In this document: positions 32,536 through 41,174 of the stretch, one piece after another
Layout of the letters: each line of letters starts with the position of its first letter
How positions within the stretch are numbered: the first letter of the stretch is position 1
DNA from: Candidatus Kuenenia stuttgartensis
GTDB lineage: Bacteria; Planctomycetota; UBA11346
Direction of reading: 5' to 3'
Assembly: GCA_945876185.1 (NCBI GenBank)
Contig: CAMCMZ010000027.1
Coordinates: 1-45,514 of the forward strand
DNA length: 45,514 bases
The notes under the pieces: model-generated
Told to the model about the DNA's origin: nothing
The model's input: only the letters and a program-made list of their open reading frames with translations
The model's database searches: none
Program-made: the position numbers and the translations under genes

Positions 32536-35103
32536 CTACCAGGTCAGGGCGAGGTTTCCGCCGGTCCGAATCTGTACTGGCACGGTGAACGTCAGTTGGA
32601 CCTGATCGCCGGCCAACGTTCCAGCAGTGAAGGTGATCTGGCGGCCATCGATCGCAATTAAACGAGGTACAGTTTTCCCGCGCCAGCGCACGCTGGCGAG
32701 CTCCAGCCGGTCGCCCCGGTGGAACCGGTCGATGGTCAGCACGGCGCGGCGCTGGTCGCCGCCGGTCTGGGCCAACGTCCCCCACCAGCGCGGCGTAACC
32801 ACCGGCAGGCGTCGGGTGCCTTCATCAGGCCAGGCACCGCCAAGCGTCAGGCTGCGTGCGGGTTCGTCCGGGCTGACGCCGTTGAGCGCCTGGAGCACGA
32901 ACCACACCGCCGGCGCATTCATGTACCAGTCGAGTCCAGCGAAACCGAAGTCGGGCTGGCCGGTGCGGGCATCAAACCAGAGCGTGGTCGCCCATGGGGT
33001 GCGGTTGCGTTCGCGCACGCAGGCGTCGAAACGCTGCACCGAGGCCAAGCCCTCGGCCAACCCGTGGTGGATGGCGGTGCAATCCAGGAAGACCATGCCG
33101 TATTGCGGCCAGGCGTGCCAGAGGTAGCGGCGCGGTGGCAGCGACCCATCAGCGCGGGCCTGGATCGGCATCAGGTGGTAGCGGCCGTCGCCCAGCACGC
33201 GGTAGAGCGTCTGCGCGGCGGTGATGATCTGGTCGCGCGGCAGGATCGAGGCCAATCCCAAACTCTGCACCGCCCATTCGCCTTCCAGCTGACCGATGAA
33301 GACCTCGTCGCTGGCGCCGGTGGTCGAGAGGTATTTCCGGTAATAGCTGCCGGTCCACATCGCCTGCATGGTCGCTTCGGCCTTGGCCTGGATGGCGCGC
33401 ACGGCGGGTAGCAGATCGGCCCGGCCGCGCCGGGGCGCGAAGTCTTCCAGCACGCGCAGGGTGGCCAGGAAAAGCGAAGCGGTGGCGACGAAGCAGCCGG
33501 GGTAATGCTCGATGTCCCACGAGCTGCCGCCCTCGGGCACGCCATCGCCATCGAGGTCGGCGGCGAGCAAAAAGCCGACGGCGCGTTCGACGTGCGGCCA
33601 CATCGCGGTGCAGGCCGTTTCATCGCCGGTCTCGCGCCAGTCGCGATAGACCTGGATGATGAACGAACACGCCAGATCCGGCCAGCGCGTCACGCCGTAC
33701 GGCACCGCGCTGGATCCCAGTGCCAGATGAGCGTTGCCGTTGAAGTGGCTCAGACTGCCGTCGTCGGCCTGGAGTTTCGCAAACGATGCGAGTTCACGGC
33801 GGTTGAGCTCCGGCCAGAACAGCGACCAGCCGGGATGGCTGACCAGACGCTGGTCGAGCGTGCCCAGCGCGCCCTCCATCATCGGACTGGCCTCCAGGGT
33901 GTAGAGCTCGCCGCTGGCGGTCAAAATGCTGTTGGTCGTCACCGGGGTCAGGTCGTTGAGCAGCTTGTCGGCGAGCCAACCAGGCAGATCGCTGCGGTCG
34001 AGCTGATCCGCCAGCGCCCGCGTCGCGGCGAGATCCTCCCGCCAGCCGGACAGCAGGCGCTCGGCCACCGCCCCGGCATCGGGCCAGTGCGCTGCGGCCC
34101 GGCCGTGGTCGACCTGCTGGTCGCGCACCCGGTGGTGCGGCACCCGCCACGCCAGGCAGCACGGGATCTCGACCGTCGCCCCGGCGGCGATCCGCCCACG
34201 TACGATCAACACCCCGGCTGGGTGGACGCGGCCCTCGACCCCGACCCGGCTGCCGCCGAAACGTGTATCCGGATCGTCCCAGGATGGCGGCGGGGCGCCC
34301 TGCTTCTGCTTTTGCTTGGCATTGAGGACCGTCAGCAATCCCGCGTCAAACAAAGGATCCGGCCTGCCTTCGGCGAGGGCCGCAAGCACCCCGGCTTCAT
34401 CGACCAGCACATTCCAGTTCTGGAAGGCATGCAGGCTGAATCCGGCCGGCGCGTCCGCCGCGAGCACGCACTCGCCGACATGGTTCGGCGGCATCCCCTC
34501 TGCGACCGTGCGGGTGGTGCAGCGCAGACCGCCGCCCGATGCGCCGATCCAGGGCGTGATCCGGTTGCCGGTGCGACTGGTCGCCAGCGAACCGTCCTTG
34601 CCAGCACCGCCGCATCCCAGGACGTGCTCCCACGAGATCGCGAGATCGACCTCGACCGCCTCGGCGCTGGGATTCACCAGGCGAAAGACCAGCATCGCCC
34701 CCGGAATGGTCGACCTTTCCAGGTCGTGCGGCACCAACGGTGCGAATGCGGTCAGCGCCACCGACACCGGCAGGGCTGGATCGGCGTAGGCGACCTCGGC
34801 CACCGGATGGCGGCCGCGATACGTCACCGTCTGGCAGCCGGGATATCCGGCCTGACCGCCCTCTTGGAGCAGCCGGAAGACGGAACCCGATGCGGTCGTT
34901 GTGCGCAGCGCGAAGAACGTCCCGCGCATGCCGGACAGCAGGCGCTGCCACGTATCAGTCAGCGCCGCGATGGTGATCCGCCCGGTACGCCCAAGTTCGA
35001 TCCGCCCGGTGCCGATGCCGCCCAGCTGGACGCCGTTGGGATGGCCGAGTTCGGGCCGCAGGAAGCCGCCGCCGACGCTCAGACCGGGATGCTCAGGAAC
35101 CAT
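32536..35103 (-). CDS. GH116/DUF608-like glycosidase
   Basis: 855 residues. The N-terminal part has the 'GGIGTGRIELGRTG' start (28-41) and IPGAMLVFRLVNPSAEAVEVDL typical of the beta-sandwich domain of glucosylceramidase-like GH116 proteins. The C-terminal half is an (alpha/alpha)6-type domain with GTLDQRLVSHPGW, LFWPELNRRELASFAK, SSWDIEHYPG and FIGQLEGEWAVQSLGL, matching the DUF608 catalytic domain. Where well-studied GH116 enzymes have Asp as acid/base in an 'ADQLAGQW'-like motif, this protein appears to have Gly, so activity and specificity are uncertain. No signal peptide is seen. The start ATG 35103 has GGAG seven bases upstream; an open stretch further upstream is ignored. The stop is seven bases from the stop of the kinase gene. 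Confidence 0.75.
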   Translation of the reverse strand: MVPEHPGLSVGGGFLRPELGHPNGVQLGGIGTGRIELGRTGRITIAALTDTWQRLLSGMRGTFFALRTTTASGSVFRLLQEGGQAGYPGCQTVTYRGRHPVAEVAYADPALPVSVALTAFAPLVPHDLERSTIPGAMLVFRLVNPSAEAVEVDLAISWEHVLGCGGAGKDGSLATSRTGNRITPWIGASGGGLRCTTRTVAEGMPPNHVGECVLAADAPAGFSLHAFQNWNVLVDEAGVLAALAEGRPDPLFDAGLLTVLNAKQKQKQGAPPPSWDDPDTRFGGSRVGVEGRVHPAGVLIVRGRIAAGATVEIPCCLAWRVPHHRVRDQQVDHGRAAAHWPDAGAVAERLLSGWREDLAATRALADQLDRSDLPGWLADKLLNDLTPVTTNSILTASGELYTLEASPMMEGALGTLDQRLVSHPGWSLFWPELNRRELASFAKLQADDGSLSHFNGNAHLALGSSAVPYGVTRWPDLACSFIIQVYRDWRETGDETACTAMWPHVERAVGFLLAADLDGDGVPEGGSSWDIEHYPGCFVATASLFLATLRVLEDFAPRRGRADLLPAVRAIQAKAEATMQAMWTGSYYRKYLSTTGASDEVFIGQLEGEWAVQSLGLASILPRDQIITAAQTLYRVLGDGRYHLMPIQARADGSLPPRRYLWHAWPQYGMVFLDCTAIHHGLAEGLASVQRFDACVRERNRTPWATTLWFDARTGQPDFGFAGLDWYMNAPAVWFVLQALNGVSPDEPARSLTLGGAWPDEGTRRLPVVTPRWWGTLAQTGGDQRRAVLTIDRFHRGDRLELASVRWRGKTVPRLIAIDGRQITFTAGTLAGDQVQLTFTVPVQIRTGGNLALTW

Positions 35104-35456
35104 GGGGGATCTCCGGCGCGGGAGGATGGTCAGGGCGATGGGGTCGGCAACCTGGGAACCCCGCCATCCCGGGGAATTCAACCTAAAACTCGCAAAAGGG
35201 CCTCGCATTTTTCAGCAAACTGGCACGGGTAAAAGGGTTGGTGAATTTCCCGCCGGCACCAATCAGATGAGGAGATCGGATCGGCCTCTCCCGCGTTGAA
35301 CGCTGGCCACACCGACCATCATCGAAATAGCCACACCATCAATTTCCTGCAAAAATCGCAAGTGCGCCCCAGATGCAAGGCGGGAGGAAGGAGTTGGGCA
35401 GCGCCCAATGACTGACGACCAACGCAGCAGGTGGGGTGCAATTGCGATTTTTTGGT
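35104..35456. other. Intergenic region between the glycosidase gene and cdsA
   Basis: 353 bp on the minus-strand side, downstream of cdsA and upstream of the glycosidase. It should hold the glycosidase promoter, but I see no clear -35/-10 pair. The cdsA-proximal half contains a nested inverted repeat (listed separately) that could terminate the phospholipid operon. A 65-codon minus-strand frame starting at 35460 looks like chance. Confidence 0.5.
35350..35454. repeat. Nested inverted repeat downstream of cdsA
   Basis: Outer arms CAAAAATCGCAA (35350-35361) and TTGCGATTTTTTG (35442-35454) are complementary apart from one extra T. Between them is a perfect hairpin TTGGGC-AGC-GCCCAA (35394-35408). 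It begins three bases after the cdsA stop (minus strand). It may be a terminator-like structure or a decayed miniature element. Confidence 0.55.
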
Positions 35457-36428
35457 TCAACCCCAGTAGTACCGCGTCAGGTGGAACACCGCCGGCGCCG
35501 CGAAGATCAGCGAATCAACGCGGTCGAGGATGCCCCCGTGGCCGGGGATCAGGTGGCCGAAGTCCTTGACCCCGGCGTCGCGCTTCACCGCCGACATCAC
35601 CACGCCGCCGGCGAAGCCGAGCGCGGTCGCCGCCGCCGCCATCGCCAGGGCGTACCAGGGGCCGTAGGGGGTCAGCCACCAGAGGGCCATGCCGATCCCG
35701 CTCGCGCTCAGGGCGCCGCCGATCAACCCTTCCCAGGTCTTGTTGGGCGACAGGTTCGGGGCGACCCGGTGCCGGCCGATCGCCTTGCCCCAGACGTATT
35801 GCAGGACATCACTGAGCTGGACGACGATGAGCAGCCAGATGAGCAGTTCCGCCTGATGCCCGGCGTAACCGGGCACGCTGGTGAATGGCAGGATGAGCAG
35901 CGCCGGCAGGTGGCTGAGGCTGTAGACGCACAGCATCAGGCCCCACTGCACCTTGGCGGTGCGTTCCAGGTAGCGGGTCGCATCGCCGGCCATGGTCGAA
36001 CGGATGGCGACGAAGATGAAGCTCCAGACCGGAATGAAGATCGCGAACATGCCGTACCAGTTGATGCCAACGAACACGTACTGCAGCGGCACCAGGACGA
36101 AGAAGGCCCAGAACAGGGTGTGGTGGTCGGCGCGCCGGGTCGGGGTGAGGGTGATGAACTCGCGCAGGGCCAGGAACGAGATTAGGCCGAACAGCACCGT
36201 GGTCGCGGTCGCGCCGGCCAGCAGCGCCGCCAAGCCGACCACCGCCATGCCCCACCAGGCGTTCACGCGGGCGGTGACATCGGCGGCCAGGTGACGGGCA
36301 CGATCGTTCTTCGCCGTCTGGCGCATGACCAGGCCGGCGAGCGAAGCTGTCACTAGCAACGCGCCGATGCCGGCAGCGACCTGGAGCAGGTGCGTGGCCG
36401 CCGCGCCGCAGGGCAGATCGAGCGTCAT
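35457..36428 (-). CDS. cdsA: Phosphatidate cytidylyltransferase
   Basis: Makes CDP-diacylglycerol from phosphatidic acid and CTP at the membrane, the precursor for CDP-alcohol phosphotransferases. 323 residues with about eight membrane helices. The family signature near the C-terminus is complete: SAVKRDAGVKDFG followed by PGHGGILDRVDS. NLSPNKTWEGLIGG is also typical. I chose ATG 36428 (MTLDLPCG), which overlaps the plsC-like stop (ATGA); the frame stays open upstream but is not conserved-looking. Third gene of a tightly coupled lipid operon. Confidence 0.95.
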   Translation of the reverse strand: MTLDLPCGAAATHLLQVAAGIGALLVTASLAGLVMRQTAKNDRARHLAADVTARVNAWWGMAVVGLAALLAGATATTVLFGLISFLALREFITLTPTRRADHHTLFWAFFVLVPLQYVFVGINWYGMFAIFIPVWSFIFVAIRSTMAGDATRYLERTAKVQWGLMLCVYSLSHLPALLILPFTSVPGYAGHQAELLIWLLIVVQLSDVLQYVWGKAIGRHRVAPNLSPNKTWEGLIGGALSASGIGMALWWLTPYGPWYALAMAAAATALGFAGGVVMSAVKRDAGVKDFGHLIPGHGGILDRVDSLIFAAPAVFHLTRYYWG

Positions 36429-37027
36429 GGGTCGCTCCCCAGGTCGATCACGACCTGACGGGCACGCTCCAGGAATGCGGCTTTGTCTTCGCCATCGGCC
36501 GGAGCAGGCAGGGGGGCGCCGAAGGTCACGGTCGCCATCAGCGGAACGAAGAGGAACTCCCCGCGCGGCAGCATGCGGTTGAGGTTGGCGAGGTGCACCG
36601 GAATCAATTCCACGTCCGGCCGACGCCGGGCCAGGTGCCACAGACCGGGCTTGAACGGGTTCAGGCCGGCGTCTTCGTCTCCCTGGCGTTTGCCCTCAGG
36701 GAAGATGATGAGCGAACTACCCGCATCGATGGCCGCTTCCATGTCGCGCAGCGGATTGTTCTCGGCCGTGATGTGTTTGCGCTCGATCAGCACCGCTTTG
36801 AGCACGGAAGTCGACACCGTCCGCCGCAGCGGGCCGGCGGTCCAGTAGTCGCGCGCTGCCACCGGCCGGGTGGTGTTTCGCATATGATCGGGCAACGCGG
36901 CCCAGATCACCGGACCATCCAGGTTGCTGACGTGGTTGCCGAAATAGATGCGCTGCCGCGCCACCGGCTCACAGCCCTGCCAGCGCGCCTGGACCCCGGT
37001 GAAGCTGCGGATCAGGAAGGGAATCAT
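36425..37027 (-). CDS. 1-acyl-glycerol-3-phosphate acyltransferase-like protein (PlsC family)
   Basis: 200 residues. Block I, NHVSNLDG (31-38), holds the catalytic NHx4D pair (H32, D37), and block III, FPEGKRQ (109-115), binds the glycerol phosphate. IPVHLANLNRM corresponds to block IV. The family acylates lysophosphatidic acid or related lyso-lipids. I chose ATG 37027, which overlaps the stop of the CDP-alcohol gene; the frame continues upstream inside that gene. Placement between a CDP-alcohol phosphotransferase and cdsA supports a lipid role, but the exact acceptor is not known. Confidence 0.88.
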   Translation of the reverse strand: MIPFLIRSFTGVQARWQGCEPVARQRIYFGNHVSNLDGPVIWAALPDHMRNTTRPVAARDYWTAGPLRRTVSTSVLKAVLIERKHITAENNPLRDMEAAIDAGSSLIIFPEGKRQGDEDAGLNPFKPGLWHLARRRPDVELIPVHLANLNRMLPRGEFLFVPLMATVTFGAPLPAPADGEDKAAFLERARQVVIDLGSDP

Positions 37028-37701
37028 GTCCGTGCCCGTAGGAACGCCGCGATGGCTGCCAGCCGCCGCGCGCAGGTGATCAGCGAGCCCGCCACGATCA
37101 ACGCCAGTGCGCCCCACAGAATCCACGGCGTCCAGGTGAACGCGACCAAGGCCGCCGAGGCCAGCGCCGCCGCCGTCAGCAGCGCCATCCGGTGCGGCTT
37201 CGCCATCGGCCCATGGAAGCAACCGGGCAGCCCCAGCCCCGCGCCCAAGGCGCGGATGTAGGCCGTCAGCATCGCGGTCAGCGCGGCGGCCCAGCCCAGA
37301 TCAGCTGACCAAGGCAGCGGCCGTGCCCATGCCGCCAGGCCGTACCCCAGCCCGATCAGGATCAGGCTGTCGGAGATGCGATCCGGCACCTCATTGTAGA
37401 GATCCCCGGTCGGCGAACGCAGACCGCCCTCGACCGCGACCATGCCGTCGAGCAGGTTGCAGATCAGCCGCAGCTGGATGCCCGCCGCAGCAGCGACAAG
37501 CAGGACCGGCTGCTGCCACCCGACCGCATGTGGCCAGGCGACAAAGGCCGCTCCGGCCAGTGCGGCGAATGCGATGCTCGCGACCGAGATTGCATTCGGT
37601 GCGACCCGTCGGCGGGCCAGCGCTGCCGCCAACGCCTGCGCCCAAGCCCGGCCCCGGGTCTTGAGCGGCCGGCGTCCCTGCAACTGGATGGAATCGTCCA
37701 T
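37024..37701 (-). CDS. CDP-alcohol phosphatidyltransferase family protein with variant active-site motif
   Basis: 225 residues with about six membrane helices. The family motif D-xx-DG-xx-AR-x8-G-xxx-D-xxx-D is recognisable at 82-107 but altered: N82 for the first Asp, D85-G86 kept, A89-V90 for Ala-Arg, G99 kept, N103 for the third Asp, D107 kept. The surrounding NLLDGMVAVEGG and GDLYNEVPDRISD read like a distinct subfamily seen with PlsC and CdsA genes. It would normally move a phospho-alcohol head group from CDP-activated donor to acceptor; with two metal ligands changed the reaction is uncertain. First gene of the lipid operon; its stop overlaps the plsC-like start. Confidence 0.85.
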   Translation of the reverse strand: MDDSIQLQGRRPLKTRGRAWAQALAAALARRRVAPNAISVASIAFAALAGAAFVAWPHAVGWQQPVLLVAAAAGIQLRLICNLLDGMVAVEGGLRSPTGDLYNEVPDRISDSLILIGLGYGLAAWARPLPWSADLGWAAALTAMLTAYIRALGAGLGLPGCFHGPMAKPHRMALLTAAALASAALVAFTWTPWILWGALALIVAGSLITCARRLAAIAAFLRART

Positions 37702-38045
37702 GATGGAGGAAACCTATGCGGTCGCAGGCCAGGGGGTAGTCAGCGGTGCGCTGGCCGCTTGATTCAGGTCGAGACACAGGTTTATGCGTCGATGAGCGCC
37801 TGTGTGTCTTTGCGCCTGAGCGACCGTGATGATCGAGAAGGAAGCATCTCAGTGACAAGGGGGTGGCTGAAAAGGAGGAGGTGGTTCCTTGCAAATTTCC
37901 TAAGAATTCATGGAAATAGGGCGACGCTCAGCCCAAGTATCGACCGTAACTGAAATACGCAGTTGCGGGCAGGGGAAATTACAGGCATAGTTCCCAATTC
38001 AATCATCCCTGACAAACCGCAACACCAACCCCTCAAGGAGAACCC
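37702..38045. other. Divergent intergenic region between the lipid operon and the sensor-MCP cassette
   Basis: 344 bp with no gene; AT-richer than its surroundings. It contains loose inverted repeats: ACACAGG (37774-37780) with CCTGTGT (37799-37805), and ATTTCC (37895-37900) with GGAAAT (37912-37917). A candidate promoter for the rightward cassette is listed separately. Nothing clear is seen for the leftward lipid operon. Confidence 0.5.
37963..37991 (+). promoter_or_regulatory. Candidate promoter of the first sensor-MCP cassette
   Basis: TTGCGG (37963-37968), a 17-base spacer and CATAGT (37986-37991) each match four of six consensus bases. It would give a leader of roughly 48 bases with AAGGAG at 38035-38040, five bases before ATG 38046. 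Confidence 0.35.
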
Positions 38046-38771
38046 ATGCTTATCCGTTCCGCGTCGTGGACAGCACTGCTGTATGTGACCGCATTGATGG
38101 CCTCGCCGAATCCAACAGTCCAAGCGGTCGAACTTACTCAGCGGGATAAGGATCTGGCCATCAACGGGCCCATCTACCGAAAACTGGTCCAGATGAAGGA
38201 TGTGGTGGCGGACATTTTGCCGCCTCCAGCCTATATCATCGAAGCACAGTTGACGGTCTTACGCCTGATCGATCAGACTGAAGTGGCGATGGAAGACGGC
38301 AAGATCGATGCGACGGAAGCAAAAGAGATCGAAAATCTCATCGACTACGGGCGCAAACTCAAAGATGGCGCGCCAGGTGTTTTTCCAGGGTATTACGAAC
38401 GCATTGAGGTCTGGAAAAAGGATCTCTCCGATGCGACCCCGGACGAAAAACTGATCAAGAAACTGCTGACGGTGAAGTCGGTCGCGCCGGCGACCAAGTA
38501 TTTCGAGGTGCGCGACAGCACATTCGCCTCTCTCATTCGGGCTGGCGATGTGAAGGGGGCGAAAGCAATCGTCCGCACGGAACTGAAGCCCATGTACCAG
38601 GAGCACCGGGCGGCCATCGACGCGGTCGTCACTCGCGCACGTCGCTTGACCGAAAAAATCGAGAAGGAAGTCAGCGACAAACTCGCGAGCGCAGATACCG
38701 TTGCGGCCGACATTCCTGATCAAGAGTCCACTCTACACCAAGGTCATCCTGATGAAGGATCTGGTATCTGA
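38046..38771 (+). CDS. Secreted sensor-like protein with PPPAYIIE domain (first half of a probable two-domain protein)
   Basis: 241 residues. A signal peptide (about 1-27, ending VQA) precedes a helical domain: INGPIYRKLVQMKDVVADILPPPAYIIEAQLT (39-70) to about residue 215. From memory, domains with 'KDxxADILPPPxYIIE' occur as the periplasmic ligand-sensing part of many chemotaxis receptors. Here it is stand-alone and exported. After the domain the frame runs into an unrelated tail (IPDQESTLHQ...) and stops, while the next frame contains a second copy of the same domain. AAGGAG five bases before ATG 38046 supports the start. It lies upstream of an MCP gene and is probably its ligand-sensing partner; the partner role is inference. 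Confidence 0.75.
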   Translation: MLIRSASWTALLYVTALMASPNPTVQAVELTQRDKDLAINGPIYRKLVQMKDVVADILPPPAYIIEAQLTVLRLIDQTEVAMEDGKIDATEAKEIENLIDYGRKLKDGAPGVFPGYYERIEVWKKDLSDATPDEKLIKKLLTVKSVAPATKYFEVRDSTFASLIRAGDVKGAKAIVRTELKPMYQEHRAAIDAVVTRARRLTEKIEKEVSDKLASADTVAADIPDQESTLHQGHPDEGSGI

Positions 38772-39261
38772 CATCCTGCCCCCTCCGGCCTACATCATCG
38801 AATCGTACCTCACCGTGCTCCAGCAGGTTGATGAAACCGAGGTCGCATTGGCTGATGGTACCATCAGCGCCGAGGAGAAGACTGCCCTTGAAGTCCTGAT
38901 CGAGTACGGTCGTCAATTGGAAGTGGGTGACAGCAGCAAGGGGGAGATGGCCGGCTACAAGGAGCGTATCGCCGCCTGGACCTCCGAACTGGGAACCGAC
39001 TCGCCGGAGGCCATCCAGATCAAGGATCTGATGATCAAGCACTCCTGCGCTCCGGCTCTGAAATTCTATGAGATCCGCAATGGCAAGTTCCTGCCGGCCA
39101 TCAGCAAGGGTGCGATCGCGGAGGCCAAGAAGATTGTCCGTCAAGAACTTCGTCCACTTTACGATGAGCATCGGAAGTTCATCGACCAGTTGGTCACCGC
39201 GTCCAACGCGATGTACGACCGGGTCCAGGCCAAGGTCGATGCGATGCTGGCAGGGAAATAG
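38701..39261 (+). CDS. Second PPPAYIIE sensor domain, +1 frame relative to the first
   Basis: About 185 residues homologous along their whole length to the first domain: IKSPLYTKVILMKDLVSDILPPPAYIIESYL, then EVALADGTISAEEK, GRQLEVG, CAPALKFYEIRNG, AIAEAKKIVRQELRPLYDEHRKFID. It has no signal peptide of its own. In-frame starts are TTG 38701 and ATG 38752, the latter already inside the conserved block; neither has a good ribosome site. The frames of the two domains differ by one base, and the conserved start of domain two (FLIKSPLY) falls right where the upstream frame loses sense, near 38707-38720. The simplest reading is one ~405-residue two-domain protein broken by a one-base insertion (or a sequencing error). 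A coupled second gene is possible but less likely. Confidence 0.65.
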   Translation: MRPTFLIKSPLYTKVILMKDLVSDILPPPAYIIESYLTVLQQVDETEVALADGTISAEEKTALEVLIEYGRQLEVGDSSKGEMAGYKERIAAWTSELGTDSPEAIQIKDLMIKHSCAPALKFYEIRNGKFLPAISKGAIAEAKKIVRQELRPLYDEHRKFIDQLVTASNAMYDRVQAKVDAMLAGK

Positions 39262-39355
39262 GGCGGCGCTCGGTTACACCAGTCGACCCGTTCAATGACT
39301 CCCACTCCAGTCGGTTGAGACCACGCCACCAGAAGGACACGTCAAAGGGATCAGG

Positions 39356-41137
39356 ATGAAAATGCCGGTGAAACTTCGGTGGCGCCACCAGTCGATCTTT
39401 ATCAAGATCCTGCTGGTGAATGGCCTCATTCTGCTGGTCTTCACCCTGTTGCTCCTCGCCGTCACCCGGACGGTCGGGAGCAATGGTGCGGCGATCGCCG
39501 ATCAGGGAGTCGCCATCACGGATCAGAGCGCCTTGATCCTTGCCCTTGAGTCCGGTGCCAAGGAGCAGCAGAAGCTGATGGAAGAGCTCCAGGTCATCAA
39601 TGGCCAACTGACGAAATACCGGGATGCCGAAATGATCTCCCAACGATTGCAGAAGCAGTTGGAGGAGTTCGGCTACTGGTCGGCCGATCTCGCCTTGAGT
39701 CTCCAAAACGATTCGCAGTTGCAGGCCAAGGCCCGAAAGAAGGCGGTCTATGCGACCCTGACGGCCTTCGCCACCGTCAATGCGAAGGACGCTGCGATCC
39801 TGCGACCGATGATCGATCGCTATTGTGAGACTTCGGATGCGGCCGTTGACAGCTACACCGATGATGATCGCGCCAAAGGAAACAAACTCAGTGCTGACGC
39901 ACGACGCAGAAAGATTGAAATATCCAAGAAGTTGGCCGAAGTCGGAGTCGCCGTCGAGCAGGCCGTCCAGGAAGCGACGCGCCGATCCGAGGAGATCTTC
40001 GCCAGGATCCGGGCCTCAAGCGAAGCCGTGATCCAGACCAGCCGCAAACTTTCCGAATCGCGGGCGTTAGTGGAAAACGCAGCGGCGCAGGTCGGCAGCG
40101 GGAACACGGCGATCCGGCTCATCGTCTATGTCGCCATGCTGGCGGGAGTCACGCTTGGGTTCACCCTTTCCCTCTGGTTTGGCCGGGCCATGGCCAGACG
40201 CATCCAGGTCAGCAAACAGGTCCTCGACACGATGGCCAAGGGTGATCTGACCAGCCGATTCGAAGATGATGCCAGGGATGAACTGGGGAACATGGGGCAA
40301 TCCCTGACCCACACCCTGGGTAGTCTGCGGGAGGCATTCCAGACGATCGGAGACAATGGCGCGCTGCTGACCCAGGCCTCGGAAACCCTGAGCAAGGTCA
40401 GTGATCACATCGGGGGCCAGGCGCGCAACACGTCGGATCAGGCAGTTGCAACCTCCGAAGCCGCGAACCGTCTCGATGCCAGCGTCCAGTCGGTCACCGC
40501 CGGACTCGAAGAGATGGGCGCGAGCATTTCTGAAATCGCCAAGACGTCGGCCTCGGCGGCCGGGATCGCGAACCAAGCGGTCCAGGAGACCGAGACCGCC
40601 AACCAGATCGTGGTGCGGTTGCAGCAGGACAGCGAGGAAATCAACGCCATCGTCGGCCTGATTTCCACCATCGCTGCCCAGACGAACCTGTTGGCCCTCA
40701 ACGCCACCATCGAAGCCGCTCGCGCTGGAACCGCTGGGCGCGGATTCGCCGTAGTCGCGAGCGAGGTGAAGGAGCTCGCTAAAAAGACCGCAACGGCCAC
40801 GGTCGACATTCAACGCCGGATCACGGCGATCCACGCCAGCAGCTCCGAAGTGAGCGCGGCGACGATCCGGGTCGCCGCCATCATCAAGGAGATTAACGCC
40901 TGCCAGTCCTCCATCGCGGCGGCGGTGGAGGAGCAGGCCGCCACCACGAGCGAATTGTCTCGCAGCATGACCGACGCTGCCTCTCAGGCCCGCAACATCA
41001 CCGGCAGCACCACCTCGGTCGCCGGCATTGCCCAGGAGACGGCTATCACCGCCGGAGAAACTGCCGAGGTGTCCCAGACCCTTGCCCGCCTGGCCGAGGA
41101 ATTGAAGCGGATCCTCAATCGATTTCAGACAAAATAA
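39356..41137 (+). CDS. Methyl-accepting chemotaxis protein (receptor 1)
   Basis: 593 residues. TM1 is at about 16-38. An all-helical periplasmic domain (about 40-255) contains long coiled-coil-like stretches. TM2 is at about 259-280, followed by a HAMP (about 281-335) with [19 protein letters not shown]. The cytoplasmic signalling domain carries the conserved hairpin tip [20 protein letters not shown] and [17 protein letters not shown]. MCPs relay ligand binding to CheA via CheW. No che genes are nearby. AAGGGA lies five bases before ATG 39356. The upstream exported sensor protein suggests indirect ligand recognition. Confidence 0.93.
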   Translation: MKMPVKLRWRHQSIFIKILLVNGLILLVFTLLLLAVTRTVGSNGAAIADQGVAITDQSALILALESGAKEQQKLMEELQVINGQLTKYRDAEMISQRLQKQLEEFGYWSADLALSLQNDSQLQAKARKKAVYATLTAFATVNAKDAAILRPMIDRYCETSDAAVDSYTDDDRAKGNKLSADARRRKIEISKKLAEVGVAVEQAVQEATRRSEEIFARIRASSEAVIQTSRKLSESRALVENAAAQVGSGNTAIRLIVYVAMLAGVTLGFTLSLWFGRAMARRIQVSKQVLDTMAKGDLTSRFEDDARDELGNMGQSLTHTLGSLREAFQTIGDNGALLTQASETLSKVSDHIGGQARNTSDQAVATSEAANRLDASVQSVTAGLEEMGASISEIAKTSASAAGIANQAVQETETANQIVVRLQQDSEEINAIVGLISTIAAQTNLLALNATIEAARAGTAGRGFAVVASEVKELAKKTATATVDIQRRITAIHASSSEVSAATIRVAAIIKEINACQSSIAAAVEEQAATTSELSRSMTDAASQARNITGSTTSVAGIAQETAITAGETAEVSQTLARLAEELKRILNRFQTK

Positions 41138-41174
41138 GTCAGATTCCACCCCCGTCCCAGGGAAATCTCCCGCT

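Noticed and set aside
35263-35460. 65-codon minus-strand frame after cdsA
   Set aside because: It overlaps the cdsA stop, has no ribosome site, and lies over an inverted repeat.
37774-37805. Inverted repeat upstream of the sensor-MCP cassette as an operator
   Set aside because: The arms are seven bases with an 18-base loop and far from the likely promoter; chance cannot be excluded.
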